A DNA stretch of 64,000 nucleotides from Streptomyces sp. NBC_00459 (GCF_036013955.1 NZ_CP107903.1:6510001-6574000), one strand, 5' to 3'; positions 40,053 to 48,774 are shown, numbered from the stretch's first letter. Made by a program: numbers and translations. The notes: generated by a model not told the origin, from the sequence alone.

Positions 40053-42941
40053 TCAGGCCTCCACGGAGTCCGCGGTCGGCGCGGTGACCGTGGCCTTGCG
40101 GGTGGCGCGGCGCCTGGGCTTCGCCTCGGCGGCCACCGGTGCCGCCTCCACGACGACCACCGGTTCGGCGGCCTTGCGTGCCGTCCGGCGGCGCGGCTTG
40201 GCCTCCGCCTCGTCCGCCGCCTGGGCGGGGATGTCGGCGACGACCTCGACGGCCTTGCGTGCCGTGCGGCGGCGGGGCTTGGCCTCGGTCGCCTCGGCGG
40301 TGTCGACGGCGGCTTCCGCGGCCGGTGCGGCTGCGGTCGCCTTGCGGGTGGCGGTCCGACGCGTCGGCTTGGCCTCGACGGTGTCGACAGCGGCCTCCGC
40401 GGCCGTCGTCGTCGCCTTGCGGGCCGTACGGCGCGGCTTCGGCTCCGTGGCTTCCGGCTCCGCGACGACCGGGGCCTCGGCGGCCTTGCGTGCCGTCCGG
40501 CGGCGCGGCTTGGCCTCGACGCCTTCCGCGGTGTCCAGGGCGGCTTCCGCGGCCGGGGCCGTCACCTTGCGCGTCGCACGGCGCTTCGGCTCCGGGGTCT
40601 CGGCCGGCGTCGGCTGGGCCGGGATGCCGGCCGTCTCCGCCACGACCGCCGGTTCGGCGGCCTTGCGGGCACGCCGACGCGGCTTCGCCTCGACCGCCTC
40701 GGCGGTGTCGAGAGCTGCCTCGGCGGCCGGTGCGGTCGCTGCCGTGGCCTTGCGGGTCGCCCGACGCGGCTTGGCCTCGGTCGCCTCGGCCGTCTCCACG
40801 GCGGCCACCGCGGCCTTGCGCGTCCGGCGGGGCTTCGTGGCCTCGGCCTCCGGAGCCTCCGGGGCGGCCTCGACCACGGCCACCACGGGCTCGGCGGCCT
40901 TGCGTGCCGTGCGGCGGCGCGGCTTGGCCTCGGTCGTCTCGGCCGTGTCGACGGCGGCTTCCGCGGCCGGTGCGGCTGCGGTCGCCTTGCGGGTGGCGGT
41001 CCGACGCGTCGGCTTGGCCTCGACGCCTTCCGCCGTGTCCACGACGGCTTCGGCAGTCACCGTCGCCGCCGGTGCCGTGGCCTTGCGGGGGGCGCGGCGC
41101 GGCTTGGTCTCCGTGACGACCGGGGCCTCGACGGTGTCGACGACCGGCTCCGCCGTCCTGCGGGTACGGCGACGACGCGGCTGCTCCTCCGGCGCCTGGG
41201 CCTCGGGGGTCGCCGGGGCCTCGGCCGGGACGACCTCGACCGGGGTGACCGGCGTGAGCTCCGCCGTCCTGCGGGTGCGGCGGCGGCGCGACCTCTCCGT
41301 GGCCTCGGGGGCCGGGGCCGTGCCCTCCGCCGTCGCTACGGTGGCCTCGGCCGCCGGCTCGACGAACGTCGTCGTGGGGGCCGTCACCGGCTCCGGGGCG
41401 GCACCGCGCGTACGGCGACGACGGCGCGGCGTACGGCGCTCGGTGGGCTGCTCGGACGAGGCGAGTGCCTCGCTGACCGGAGTGGTCGACGCGACCGGAG
41501 TCGTCGTCGCGTCCGCGGCGGCACCGCCACGGGTACGGCGGCGACTGCGCGGCGTACGTGCCGGGCGCTCACGCTCCGCCGCCGGGGCAGCGGCAGCCGC
41601 CGGGCCGGAGGAGTGGCCGCCGCGGCCGCCACGACCGCGCGGGCCACCGCGTCCGCCCGTCTCACCGAGGTCTTCGACCTCTTCGGCGCCCAGGCCGGCG
41701 CGCGTGCGCTCCGAGCGCGGCAGGACACCCTTGGTGCCGGCCGGGATGCTCAGTTCCTCGAAGAGGTGCGGAGAGGTGGAGTACGTCTCCGGCGGGTCGT
41801 TGAAGTTCAGCTCCAGCGCCTTGTTGATCAGCTGCCAGCGCGGGATGTCGTCCCAGTCGACCAGCGTGATCGCGATGCCCTTGGCACCCGCGCGGCCCGT
41901 ACGGCCGATGCGGTGCAGGTACGTCTTCTCCTCTTCGGGAGACTGGTAGTTGATGACGTGCGTGACGCCCTCGACGTCGATACCGCGCGCGGCCACGTCC
42001 GTGCAGACGAGGACGTCGACCTTGCCGTTGCGGAAGGCGCGCAGCGCCTGCTCGCGGGCGCCCTGGCCGAGGTCGCCGTGGACGGCGCCGGAGGCGAAAC
42101 CGCGCTGCGCGAGCTGGTCGGCGAGGTCCGCGGCCGTGCGCTTCGTACGGCAGAAGACCATGGCCAGTCCCCGGTCGTCGGCCTGCAGTATGCGCGCCAC
42201 CAGTTCGGGCTTGTCCATGTTGTGCGCGCGGTACACGTACTGCGCGGTGTTCGCGACCGTCTTGCCCTCGTCGTCCGGCGCGGCGGCGCGGATGTGCGTG
42301 GGCTGCGACATGTAGCGGCGCGCCAGCCCGATGACCGCGCCCGGCATGGTCGCCGAGAACAGCATCGTCTGACGGCGGGCCGGCAGCATGTTCATGATCT
42401 TCTCGACGTCGGGCAGGAAGCCCAGGTCGAGCATCTCGTCGGCCTCGTCGAGGACGAGCGCGCGGACGTGGCCCAGGTTGAGCTTCTTCTGGCCCGCGAG
42501 GTCGAGAAGGCGCCCGGGAGTGCCGACGACGACGTCGACGCCCTTCTTGAGGGCCTCGACCTGCGGTTCGTACGCCCGGCCGCCGTAGATGGCGAGAACG
42601 CGCACGTTACGGACCTTGCCGGCCGTCAGCAGGTCGTTCGTCACCTGCTGGCACAGCTCTCGCGTCGGGACGACGACGAGGGCCTGCGGGGCCTCGGTGA
42701 GCTGCTCGGGCTTGGCGCGGCCGGCCTCGACGTCGGCGGGGACGGTCACGCGCTCAAGGAGCGGGAGGCCGAAACCGAGCGTCTTGCCGGTGCCGGTCTT
42801 GGCCTGGCCGATGACGTCCGTGCCGGTGAGGGCGACGGGGAGCGTCATCTCCTGGATGGGAAAGGGGGTGATGATGCCGACGGCTTCGAGCGCCTCGGCG
42901 GTCTCGGGAAGAATTCCGAGATCCCGGAAAGTCGTAGTCAG
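40053..42941 (-). CDS. DEAD-box RNA helicase with long Ala/Lys/Arg repeat tail, probable CTG start
   Basis: The product is about 962 residues from CTG 42941, with GAGG seven bases upstream. No ATG, GTG or TTG lies between the upstream in-frame stop and the Q-motif region (FRDLGILPETAEALEAVGI, FPIQEM). Helicase motifs follow in order: AKTGTGKT, PTREL, VLDEADEMLDLGF, FSATMP, a Y-V-Y strand with CRTKRTAADL and HRIGRTGRAG. After about residue 420 comes an RGG-rich linker and then a tail of more than 450 residues with about 13 copies of a KPRRR(T)ARKA-like basic motif alternating with AAEAAVDTAE-like acidic/Ala stretches. It probably acts in RNA remodelling, ribosome assembly or cold adaptation; the tail likely binds nucleic acid. 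Confidence 0.9.
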   Translation of the reverse strand: MTTTFRDLGILPETAEALEAVGIITPFPIQEMTLPVALTGTDVIGQAKTGTGKTLGFGLPLLERVTVPADVEAGRAKPEQLTEAPQALVVVPTRELCQQVTNDLLTAGKVRNVRVLAIYGGRAYEPQVEALKKGVDVVVGTPGRLLDLAGQKKLNLGHVRALVLDEADEMLDLGFLPDVEKIMNMLPARRQTMLFSATMPGAVIGLARRYMSQPTHIRAAAPDDEGKTVANTAQYVYRAHNMDKPELVARILQADDRGLAMVFCRTKRTAADLADQLAQRGFASGAVHGDLGQGAREQALRAFRNGKVDVLVCTDVAARGIDVEGVTHVINYQSPEEEKTYLHRIGRTGRAGAKGIAITLVDWDDIPRWQLINKALELNFNDPPETYSTSPHLFEELSIPAGTKGVLPRSERTRAGLGAEEVEDLGETGGRGGPRGRGGRGGHSSGPAAAAAPAAERERPARTPRSRRRTRGGAAADATTTPVASTTPVSEALASSEQPTERRTPRRRRRTRGAAPEPVTAPTTTFVEPAAEATVATAEGTAPAPEATERSRRRRTRRTAELTPVTPVEVVPAEAPATPEAQAPEEQPRRRRTRRTAEPVVDTVEAPVVTETKPRRAPRKATAPAATVTAEAVVDTAEGVEAKPTRRTATRKATAAAPAAEAAVDTAETTEAKPRRRTARKAAEPVVAVVEAAPEAPEAEATKPRRTRKAAVAAVETAEATEAKPRRATRKATAATAPAAEAALDTAEAVEAKPRRRARKAAEPAVVAETAGIPAQPTPAETPEPKRRATRKVTAPAAEAALDTAEGVEAKPRRRTARKAAEAPVVAEPEATEPKPRRTARKATTTAAEAAVDTVEAKPTRRTATRKATAAAPAAEAAVDTAEATEAKPRRRTARKAVEVVADIPAQAADEAEAKPRRRTARKAAEPVVVVEAAPVAAEAKPRRRATRKATVTAPTADSVEA
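40056..41380 (-). repeat. Coding repeats of the helicase tail
   Basis: The DNA encoding the tail is made of imperfect copies of a unit that reads GCCAAGCCGCGCCG-like in coding sense. Adjacent units such as KPTRRTATRKATAAAPAAEA occur twice almost unchanged (41000 and 40360 regions). Such repeats can gain or lose copies by recombination. Confidence 0.7.
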
Positions 42942-43327
42942 GGCAATGCCTCTTCTGTGTACGCGGTGCGAGGCGAGCGTGGGGGTCGTGTCGGGACCGG
43001 GCCGGGAACTTCGGCCGCCTCACGGGCGGGCCGAGTGGCACGGGACCACTGCCGACGCTCGAGCGCTCGTACCGCTGAGGGTCCCTCCGAATTCCGTACG
43101 CATCGTGCCGTACGGACGAGGAGAGCTGTCGGGTCGGAGCCGATCGGGCCACCGACCGGGCATCCTCATTCGTGTGGCCCGTCGAGCTACGTCTTTCAAC
43201 TCAGCGGGCGCATTACCACCATACCCCGGAATCGCGCACATGCGATGGCCGATTCGGTCACGTAGTGGTCGTCACACTGATTGAGCAGGGACTTCCGCCT
43301 TGCGGTCAGCGGGCTATTGTGCGCTTC
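42942..43327. other. 386-bp divergent region between helicase and ferritin-like genes
   Basis: No supported gene is seen. It contains an 8-bp inverted repeat with 8-base gap (43093-43100/43109-43116). It must hold both promoters, and the helicase 5' leader may be long, as in cold-responsive helicase genes elsewhere; this last point is inference. Confidence 0.55.
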
Positions 43328-44110
43328 ATGACGACGCCTGACAATGCCTCCGGTACCCCCGCGACCGCCGACGAAAGCGCGACAGAGACGGCGGCCGACG
43401 CCGCTCCCGTACCCACCGGAATCGCCGCCCAGGACTGGGCACAGGCCGCCACCGACCCGCAGTACCGTGCCGCGGTCGTGGACCTGCTCGGCGCGCTGGC
43501 GTACGGCGAACTGGCCGCGTTCGAGCGGCTCGCCGAGGACGCCAAGCTTGCGCCGACCCTCGTGGACAAGTCGGAACTGGCCAAGATGGCGTCGGCGGAG
43601 TTCCACCACTTCGAGCAGATCAGGGACCGTCTCACCGAGATCGGCGCCGACGCGACGCAGGCGATGGAGCCGTTCGTCGCCGCGCTCGACGGCTTCCACA
43701 AGCAGACGGCGCCCTCCGACTGGCTGGAGGGACTCGTCAAGGCGTACGTCGGCGACTCGATCGCCAGTGACTTCTACCGTGAGGTCGCGGCGCGCCTCGA
43801 CTCGGACACCCGCAAGCTGGTGCTCGCGGTCCTCGACGACACGGGGCACGCGAGCTTCGCCATCGAGAAGGTGCGCGCGGCGATCGACGCGGAGCCGCGT
43901 GTGGGCGGGCGGCTCGCGCTGTGGGCGCGGCGGCTGATGGGCGAGGCCCTGTCACAGTCGCAGCGGGTCGTGGCCGACCGGGACGCGCTGTCGACGATGC
44001 TCGTCGGCGGCGTCGCGGACGGGTTCGACCTCGCGGAGGTCGGCCGGATGTTCTCCCGGATCACCGAGGCGCACACGAAGCGGATGGCCGCGCTGGGCTT
44101 GGCCGCATAG
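43328..44110 (+). CDS. Ferritin-like-fold protein
   Basis: The product is 260 residues from ATG 43328. After an acidic/Ala-rich start of about 30 residues, a four-helix bundle is visible (LLGALAYGELAAFERLAEDA, FHHFEQIRDRLTEI, LVKAYVGDSIASDFYREV, HASFAIEKVRAAI). Glu and His residues in these helices (GELAAFE, EFHHFEQ, GHASFAIE) resemble the di-iron sites of the tRNA-(MS[2]IO[6]A)-hydroxylase/ferritin-like group, but assignments are uncertain. It is cytosolic. Its neighbours give no clear pathway. Confidence 0.85.
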   Translation: MTTPDNASGTPATADESATETAADAAPVPTGIAAQDWAQAATDPQYRAAVVDLLGALAYGELAAFERLAEDAKLAPTLVDKSELAKMASAEFHHFEQIRDRLTEIGADATQAMEPFVAALDGFHKQTAPSDWLEGLVKAYVGDSIASDFYREVAARLDSDTRKLVLAVLDDTGHASFAIEKVRAAIDAEPRVGGRLALWARRLMGEALSQSQRVVADRDALSTMLVGGVADGFDLAEVGRMFSRITEAHTKRMAALGLAA

Positions 44111-44112
44111 TT

Positions 44113-44148
44113 GTCGCGCAGTTCCCCAGGGCCCCTGCAGGGGCCCTG
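44113..44148. terminator. Palindromic terminator fused to repeat copy E
   Basis: The perfect 22-base palindrome at 44127-44148 follows a GTCGCGCAGTTCCCC element that matches one end of the dispersed repeat family. It lies between the converging stops at 44110 and 44152. Confidence 0.75.
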
Positions 44149-44151
44149 CAG

Positions 44152-44421
44152 CTACGCCGTCGCCGATGACCGGCGGAGTCTCGCCTTAGGGCGGAGCAGC
44201 AGGGAGAGGGAGGCGGCCGAGACGGCCGCCGCGCCCAGCAGGATCAGCACGAAGTGGCCGGAACTCAGCGCGCTGTGCGTGATCAGGGCCCCGAGAAGGG
44301 CTCCGGCCGCACCGGTCGACAGCACCAGGGGGCGTGCCGGGAGGCGGTCGGGCAGCCGGTGGGCCGCCGCCCATGCCAGGGCGAGGCCGAGGATCGCGGA
44401 GCCGAGTGCTTCCAAGAACAT
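44152..44421 (-). CDS. Small membrane protein, unknown
   Basis: The product is 89 residues from ATG 44421. Three hydrophobic helices are visible (ALGSAILGLALAWAAAH, LVLSTGAAGALLGALITHSAL, FVLILLGAAAVSAASLSLLL), and it ends in a basic tail. It has no recognised family or catalytic motif. The gene is alone between a terminator and the 44601 terminator. Confidence 0.8.
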   Translation of the reverse strand: MFLEALGSAILGLALAWAAAHRLPDRLPARPLVLSTGAAGALLGALITHSALSSGHFVLILLGAAAVSAASLSLLLRPKARLRRSSATA

Positions 44422-44600
44422 GTCGGGGTCCCTCCCACAGCCTGCCTGCGCGTGACGTTCTCAGCCCGTCATACCCGTGACCTGCGCAGGGCAACCCATT
44501 TGTAAGGGTGACGTGTGGTCAACCTGTGAATTCGGAACACGGGCGCGGACGTTGGTACGGGCATGGTGGCGGACACGGGGACGGGCACCGGGACGGACAT

Positions 44601-44639
44601 GGGTGGGGCCCGACGGTTCGAAACCGCCGGGCCCCACCC
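44601..44639. terminator. 18-bp stem terminator of DUF3107 gene
   Basis: Arms 44601-44618 and 44622-44639 pair with one mismatch around a CGA loop. It lies 22 bases beyond the DUF3107 stop. Confidence 0.9.
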
Positions 44640-44660
44640 GCATGCATGTCCTTACGTGTC

Positions 44661-44888
44661 CTACAGCGCGCTGAAGCCCACCTTGCGGACCGTCGGCTCG
44701 CCCAGCTCGACGTACGCGAGACGGTCTGCGGGGACCAGGACCTTGCGGCCGTGGTCGTCCACGAGGCTCAGCAGTGCCGACTTGCCGGCCAGCGCCTCGG
44801 ACACGGCCCGCTCGACCTCCTCGGCGCTCTGACCGCTCTCCAGAACGATCTCGCGGGGCGCGTGCTGCACGCCGATCTTGACCTCCAC
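44661..44888 (-). CDS. DUF3107 family protein
   Basis: The product is 75 residues from GTG 44888 with GGAGGG upstream. The start EVKIGVQHAPREIVLESGQS and the middle SLVDDHGRKVLVPADRLAYV are typical of the actinobacterial DUF3107 family as I recall. It is likely a small beta/alpha protein; function unknown. It lies downstream of the minus-strand TetR gene without a shared transcript being evident. The promoter is probably in 44889-45020. Confidence 0.9.
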   Translation of the reverse strand: MEVKIGVQHAPREIVLESGQSAEEVERAVSEALAGKSALLSLVDDHGRKVLVPADRLAYVELGEPTVRKVGFSAL

Positions 44889-45023
44889 GGCTATGTCCCT
44901 CCGACGGTCAGTGAAGTGCGCGGGCGTCCGCGCTGTACCCAGCACACATTAGCCCGGTGAGGGGACGTACATGTTCCGCCCGGGAACGCCAGGAGCGAAC
45001 AGCCGACGGGAACAAACGGGCGG

Positions 45024-45665
45024 TCAGTGGTGATCGGTGCCGTGCAGCGGGAAACCGGCGATGCCGCGCCAGGCCAGTGAGGCCAGCAACTGGACCGCCT
45101 GATCGCGCGGCACACTGCGGTCGCTGTGCAGCCAGGACCGCGCCACCACCTGGGAGAGGCCGCCCAGACCGGAGGCCAGCAGCATCGACTCCGAGGGCGA
45201 GAGACCGGTGTCCTCGGCGATGACCTCGGAGATCGCCTCCGCGCACTCGTTCGTGACCTTGTCGACGCGTTCGCGCACGGCGGGTTCGTTCGTCAGGTCG
45301 GACTCGAAGACCAGACGGAAGGCACCGCCGTCGTCCTCCACATACGCGAAGTACGCGTCCATCGTCGCCCGGACGCGCTGCTTGTTGTCCGAGGTCGACG
45401 CCAGGGCGGCGCGGACGGACTCGATCAGTGCCTCGCAGTGCTGGTCCAGCAGCGCGAGGTAGAGGTCGAGCTTGCCCGGGAAGTGCTGGTAGAGCACCGG
45501 CTTGCTGACGCCGGCCCGTTCGGCGATGTCGTCCATCGCGGCGGAGTGGTAGCCCTGCGCCACGAACACTTCCTGGGCGGCGCCCAGCAGCTGGTTCCGT
45601 CGGGCGCGACGCGGCAACCGCGTGCCCCGCGGGCGTGCCGCCTCAGTTTGCTCGATGGCTGTCAC
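45024..45665 (-). CDS. TetR-family transcriptional regulator
   Basis: The product is 213 residues from GTG 45665, behind GGGAGG. The N-terminal helix-turn-helix is RNQLLGAAQEVFVAQGYHSA, AMDDIAERAGVSKPVLYQHF and PGKLDLYLALLDQH. The C-terminal ligand domain is all-helical with the AYVEDDGGAFRLVFESDLT and SGLGGLSQVVARSWL segments. Its ligand and targets are not evident. The DUF3107 gene downstream on the same strand and position suggests the conserved actinobacterial pair TetR-DUF3107; an operator in 45666-45838 is possible but I could not define one. Confidence 0.92.
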   Translation of the reverse strand: MTAIEQTEAARPRGTRLPRRARRNQLLGAAQEVFVAQGYHSAAMDDIAERAGVSKPVLYQHFPGKLDLYLALLDQHCEALIESVRAALASTSDNKQRVRATMDAYFAYVEDDGGAFRLVFESDLTNEPAVRERVDKVTNECAEAISEVIAEDTGLSPSESMLLASGLGGLSQVVARSWLHSDRSVPRDQAVQLLASLAWRGIAGFPLHGTDHH

Positions 45666-45838
45666 GCCGCCTCCCAATTTCGTCCACATGCGGTGTGCGC
45701 CGCGCCGCCATCGTACTTTTCGGTAACCCTGGTGTGCGCGGTGCGAGCATAGAAATTCCTCGACCGAGCGACTGTATGTTCCGGGCTATCTGCTCAAATA
45801 GCAACAAATCCTGTGCTCGGTGCGGAGTGCGGTGGCGG

Positions 45839-46081
45839 CTATCGGTAGTCGTCCTCGTCCAGTTTCACGACGCGGGCCTGTTCCACGAGGTCGGCCTCAT
45901 CGGCGCGGTCGGTGTTCTCGCCGGTCAGTGGGGCGTCGTGCTGCGGGGTGACGTCCGTGCGCTGCTCGGTGGCGTCGGCCTCGGGGGTTTCGACGTCGAA
46001 CTCGGCGCTGTCCTCGCCCTCGTAATCCTCAGGGTCCTTGATTTCCTCGAAGATCTCGGGGTCGGTGGGGTCGACGGCCAT
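45839..46081 (-). CDS. Small highly acidic protein
   Basis: The product is 80 residues from ATG 46081, behind AAGGGAG. It is very rich in Asp and Glu (DPEIFEEIKDPEDYEGEDSA, then VEQARVVKLDEDDYR) and probably disordered. The short linear end VVKLDEDDYR looks conserved in Streptomyces. No domain is recognised; it may interact with a basic partner. Confidence 0.72.
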   Translation of the reverse strand: MAVDPTDPEIFEEIKDPEDYEGEDSAEFDVETPEADATEQRTDVTPQHDAPLTGENTDRADEADLVEQARVVKLDEDDYR

Positions 46082-46245
46082 GCTGGGCTCCCTTCCCGGG
46101 GTTCGGTTTACTGCGGGTGCCCTGTTACGAGCGTAGGAGACACGGGATCGGGACGCCATGTGATGGGAGTGCCGGATGAACGGGACACCGGCCCTGTGAT
46201 GCCGAACACACGAACCACTGCGTGATCGTCTCGTAACATTGCCGC

Positions 46246-47274
46246 ATGTCTTCGACCGAGCCGCCGTTCGTGCCGGCCACCAATGTGCTTCCGAAGGTGG
46301 CTCCTGTCAGGGTCGCGGAGGGCGAGCGGCTGCGCTCGGTCGGTCTGCCGGGGATCACCCTGACCGTGCGTTCGCGGCCCCCCGCGCGCGAAGGACTGCC
46401 GCCCGCGCTGTACGTCCATGGCCTGGGCGGTTCCTCGCAGAACTGGTCGGCGCTCATGCAGCTGCACGACGAGCTCGTCGACAGCGAGGCCCTCGACCTG
46501 CCGGGCTTCGGCGACTCCCCGCCGCCGGACGACGGCGACTACTCGGTCACCGGGCACGCGCGTGCCGTCATCCGGTACCTCGACGCCTCCGGGCGCGGTC
46601 CCGTGCACCTGTTCGGCAACTCGCTGGGCGGCGCGGTCTCGACCCGTGTCGCGGCGGTGCGGCCCGACCTCGTCAGGACGCTCACGCTCGTCTCGCCCGC
46701 GCTGCCGGAGATCCGTGTGCAGCGCAACGCGGTGCCGACCGGGCTGCTCGCCCTGCCCGGTGTGGCCCGTCTGTTCACCCGGTTGACCGCGGACTGGAGC
46801 GCCGAACAGCGCGTCCGCGGGGTCACGGCGCTCTGTTACGGGGATCCTGGGCAGGTGACGCCAGAGGGATTCCGCAACGCGGTCGAAGAGATGGAAAGAC
46901 GGCTGCAACTGCCGTACTTCTGGGACGCGATGGCGCGTTCCGCGCGCGGGATCGTGAACGCGTACACGCTCGGCGGACAGCACGGGCTGTGGCGCCAGGC
47001 CGAGCGCGTGCTCGCTCCGACGCTCCTCGTCTACGGCGGCCGGGACCAGCTGGTCTCCTACCGCATGGCCCAGCGTGCGGCGCGCACCTTCCGCGACTCG
47101 CGGCTGCTCTCGCTGCCCGACGCCGGGCACGTGGCGATGATGGAGTACCCGGAGACGGTCGCGTCGGCCTTCCGTGAACTGCTTGAGGACAAAGGTGAGT
47201 TGCAGGCGGATGCCGGTACTGTGGCGGCGAGGACGGTCGGCAGTCGGGCCGACGCCGCGAACGCGGGGAGCTGA
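46246..47274 (+). CDS. Alpha/beta hydrolase
   Basis: The product is 342 residues from ATG 46246. Fold motifs are YVHGLGGSSQNW, ALDLPGFGDSPPP, the nucleophile LFGNSLGGAVS with Ser, and the late Asp/His in VYGGRDQLVSYRM and LPDAGHVAMMEYP. It is of the epoxide-hydrolase/esterase type. There is no signal peptide. The stop is 8 bases before the DUF3152 gene, so the two are probably cotranscribed. Confidence 0.9.
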   Translation: MSSTEPPFVPATNVLPKVAPVRVAEGERLRSVGLPGITLTVRSRPPAREGLPPALYVHGLGGSSQNWSALMQLHDELVDSEALDLPGFGDSPPPDDGDYSVTGHARAVIRYLDASGRGPVHLFGNSLGGAVSTRVAAVRPDLVRTLTLVSPALPEIRVQRNAVPTGLLALPGVARLFTRLTADWSAEQRVRGVTALCYGDPGQVTPEGFRNAVEEMERRLQLPYFWDAMARSARGIVNAYTLGGQHGLWRQAERVLAPTLLVYGGRDQLVSYRMAQRAARTFRDSRLLSLPDAGHVAMMEYPETVASAFRELLEDKGELQADAGTVAARTVGSRADAANAGS

Positions 47275-47282
47275 GACGCGAG

Positions 47283-48602
47283 GTGGGACGTCACAGCCGC
47301 CGCGGACGAACCGGCGGCAGCGCCGGTACGGGCGACAAGGCGAACATCCCTGTGGTGCCACAGGGGAAGCAACCTCAACAGGGCCGGAGCCAGGGACAAC
47401 AGGGGCAGGGCGCGCCCCGTTTCACCGTTCCTGAGGGCACGCCCGCTCATGGGTTCCCGCGTCTCCCGGAGGGCACCCCCGTTCATGGTTTTCCCCGTGT
47501 ACGGGGAGGCGGGCACCCCGAGCAGCGTGAAACCGGCGGTGGCTGGGGCGAGTTCGGCGGGCGGGCCGGAGTCGGTCCGGCCATACCGCGTCAGCGTCCC
47601 GCGCCTCCGAACGCTTCCGGGCCCCGGCAGGCGTATGTCGATGCCTTCGACGGAGCCGGTCTGCCCGGCACCGCCGTCGAGGACGTCGGCCGCTTCGCGC
47701 CCCGCGCCCGGACACCGCATCCCGCCGGCCCGGCGGACACGTACGCCCCGCCCGCCGAGGTGGCGGTCAAGGGCAAGGGCGGCAAGGGGCGGGCGTTCAC
47801 CGGGGTCGCGGCTGCCGCCGTCACCACCGTGCTGGCGGTCGTCGTGGCCGGGCAGGTCACCAACGGTCAGGACGACGAAGGCGGTGTGCGGACGCAGACC
47901 GCGATCGGCTCGGGCCAGGACGTCCAGGGCTCCGGGGACTCCGCGGCGCGCAGTGACGGCCTCCCCGCCGCGTCCGACGCGCCGGCCGCGGTCACGACAC
48001 TGACGTACGACCAGAAGATGGCCAAGACGTACGCGCTCGGGGCGGCCCTCAAGGGCTCGGGCAAGTTCGACGCGATCCGTGGATTCGCCAGGGCGCCGGG
48101 CGCGGGGCAGAAGTACAGGTACCGCGTGGACGTCGAGCAGGGGCTCGGGCTCGACGGGGAGCTGTTCGCGCAGGCGGTGCAGAAGACGCTGAACGACGAC
48201 CGCAGTTGGGCCCACAACGGTGGTCGCACGTTCGAGCGGATCTCCTCCGGTAAGCCCGACTTCGTCATCACGCTCGCGAGCCCCGGCACCACCGCCTTCT
48301 GGTGCGCCAAGTCCGGACTCGACACCACCGAGGACAACGTGTCCTGCAACTCGACCGCCACCGACCGCGTGATGATCAACGCCTATCGATGGGCGCAGGG
48401 GTCCGAGACCTACGGCGACAAGAAGATCTACGCGTACCGGCAGATGCTGATCAACCACGAGGTCGGCCACCGGCTGGGCAATGGGCATGTGACCTGCGAC
48501 AAGGACGGCGAGCTCGCCCCCGTGATGCAGCAGCAGACCAAGTTCCTCGACCACGACGGCATCCACTGCCGGGCCAACCCCTGGCCGTATCCGGGAAGTT
48601 GA
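47283..48602 (+). CDS. DUF3152 family protein, exported zinc-metalloprotease-like
   Basis: The product is 439 residues from GTG 47283. A Gly/Pro/Arg-rich N-terminal part of about 160 residues is followed by one membrane helix (FTGVAAAAVTTVLAVVVAG), so the C-terminal domain is outside. DUF3152 (YRVDVEQGLGLDGELFAQAV, DRSWAHNGGRTFER, NAYRWAQGSETYG) contains HEVGHRLGNGH, the HExxHxxGxxH zinc site of metzincin-like proteases. Cysteines near NVSCNS, HVTCDKD and GIHCRANPW may pair outside the cell. The substrate is unknown. Confidence 0.9.
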   Translation: MGRHSRRGRTGGSAGTGDKANIPVVPQGKQPQQGRSQGQQGQGAPRFTVPEGTPAHGFPRLPEGTPVHGFPRVRGGGHPEQRETGGGWGEFGGRAGVGPAIPRQRPAPPNASGPRQAYVDAFDGAGLPGTAVEDVGRFAPRARTPHPAGPADTYAPPAEVAVKGKGGKGRAFTGVAAAAVTTVLAVVVAGQVTNGQDDEGGVRTQTAIGSGQDVQGSGDSAARSDGLPAASDAPAAVTTLTYDQKMAKTYALGAALKGSGKFDAIRGFARAPGAGQKYRYRVDVEQGLGLDGELFAQAVQKTLNDDRSWAHNGGRTFERISSGKPDFVITLASPGTTAFWCAKSGLDTTEDNVSCNSTATDRVMINAYRWAQGSETYGDKKIYAYRQMLINHEVGHRLGNGHVTCDKDGELAPVMQQQTKFLDHDGIHCRANPWPYPGS

Positions 48603-48645
48603 CGGCTGGGGTCGGCCGGGGCGCCCGGGTGCGCTCCGGGTCACG

Positions 48646-48674
48646 TTGACACCGGTGGAAACTTCGTTCATATT
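48646..48674 (+). promoter_or_regulatory. Consensus promoter giving a leaderless leader peptide
   Basis: TTGACA (48646-48651), a 17-base spacer and CATATT (48669-48674) form a strong sigma-70-type promoter. The expected transcription start is near 48681-48683, on the ATG of the 30-residue ORF (48682), which has no ribosome binding site. Confidence 0.75.
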
Positions 48675-48681
48675 TCTGCAC

Positions 48682-48774
48682 ATGTGGTCTAGTCATGTTG
48701 TCGAGCGCGCCGCCATCGAGCTGGCGCTGATCGGCGTGACCCCACTCTGCGTGGCCGACATTCTCTGTCGCTGA
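48682..48774 (+). CDS. Putative Cys-containing leader peptide upstream of the ABC importer (Ms4533A-like)
   Basis: This 30-residue ORF begins ATG TGG and ends in IGVTPLCVADILCR just before TGA at 48774. The two Cys codons near its end, an ALIGV core and the leaderless arrangement strongly resemble the actinobacterial Cys-rich leader peptides (from memory, the Ms4533A type of mycobacteria), which attenuate sulfur-uptake genes: ribosomes stall at Cys codons when cysteine is low and downstream expression rises. The downstream operon starts at 48968, and inverted repeats in between (48903-48921, 48923-48941) could switch between alternative structures. I infer cysteine-dependent control of the importer. 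Confidence 0.7.
   Translation: MWSSHVVERAAIELALIGVTPLCVADILCR

Noticed and set aside
39925..41949. Long plus-strand open frame (about 670 codons, Ala/Arg/Ser-rich) opposite the helicase tail
   Set aside because: It is the mirror of the repetitive helicase coding sequence; no ribosome site, low-complexity composition, and the opposite strand carries clear helicase motifs.
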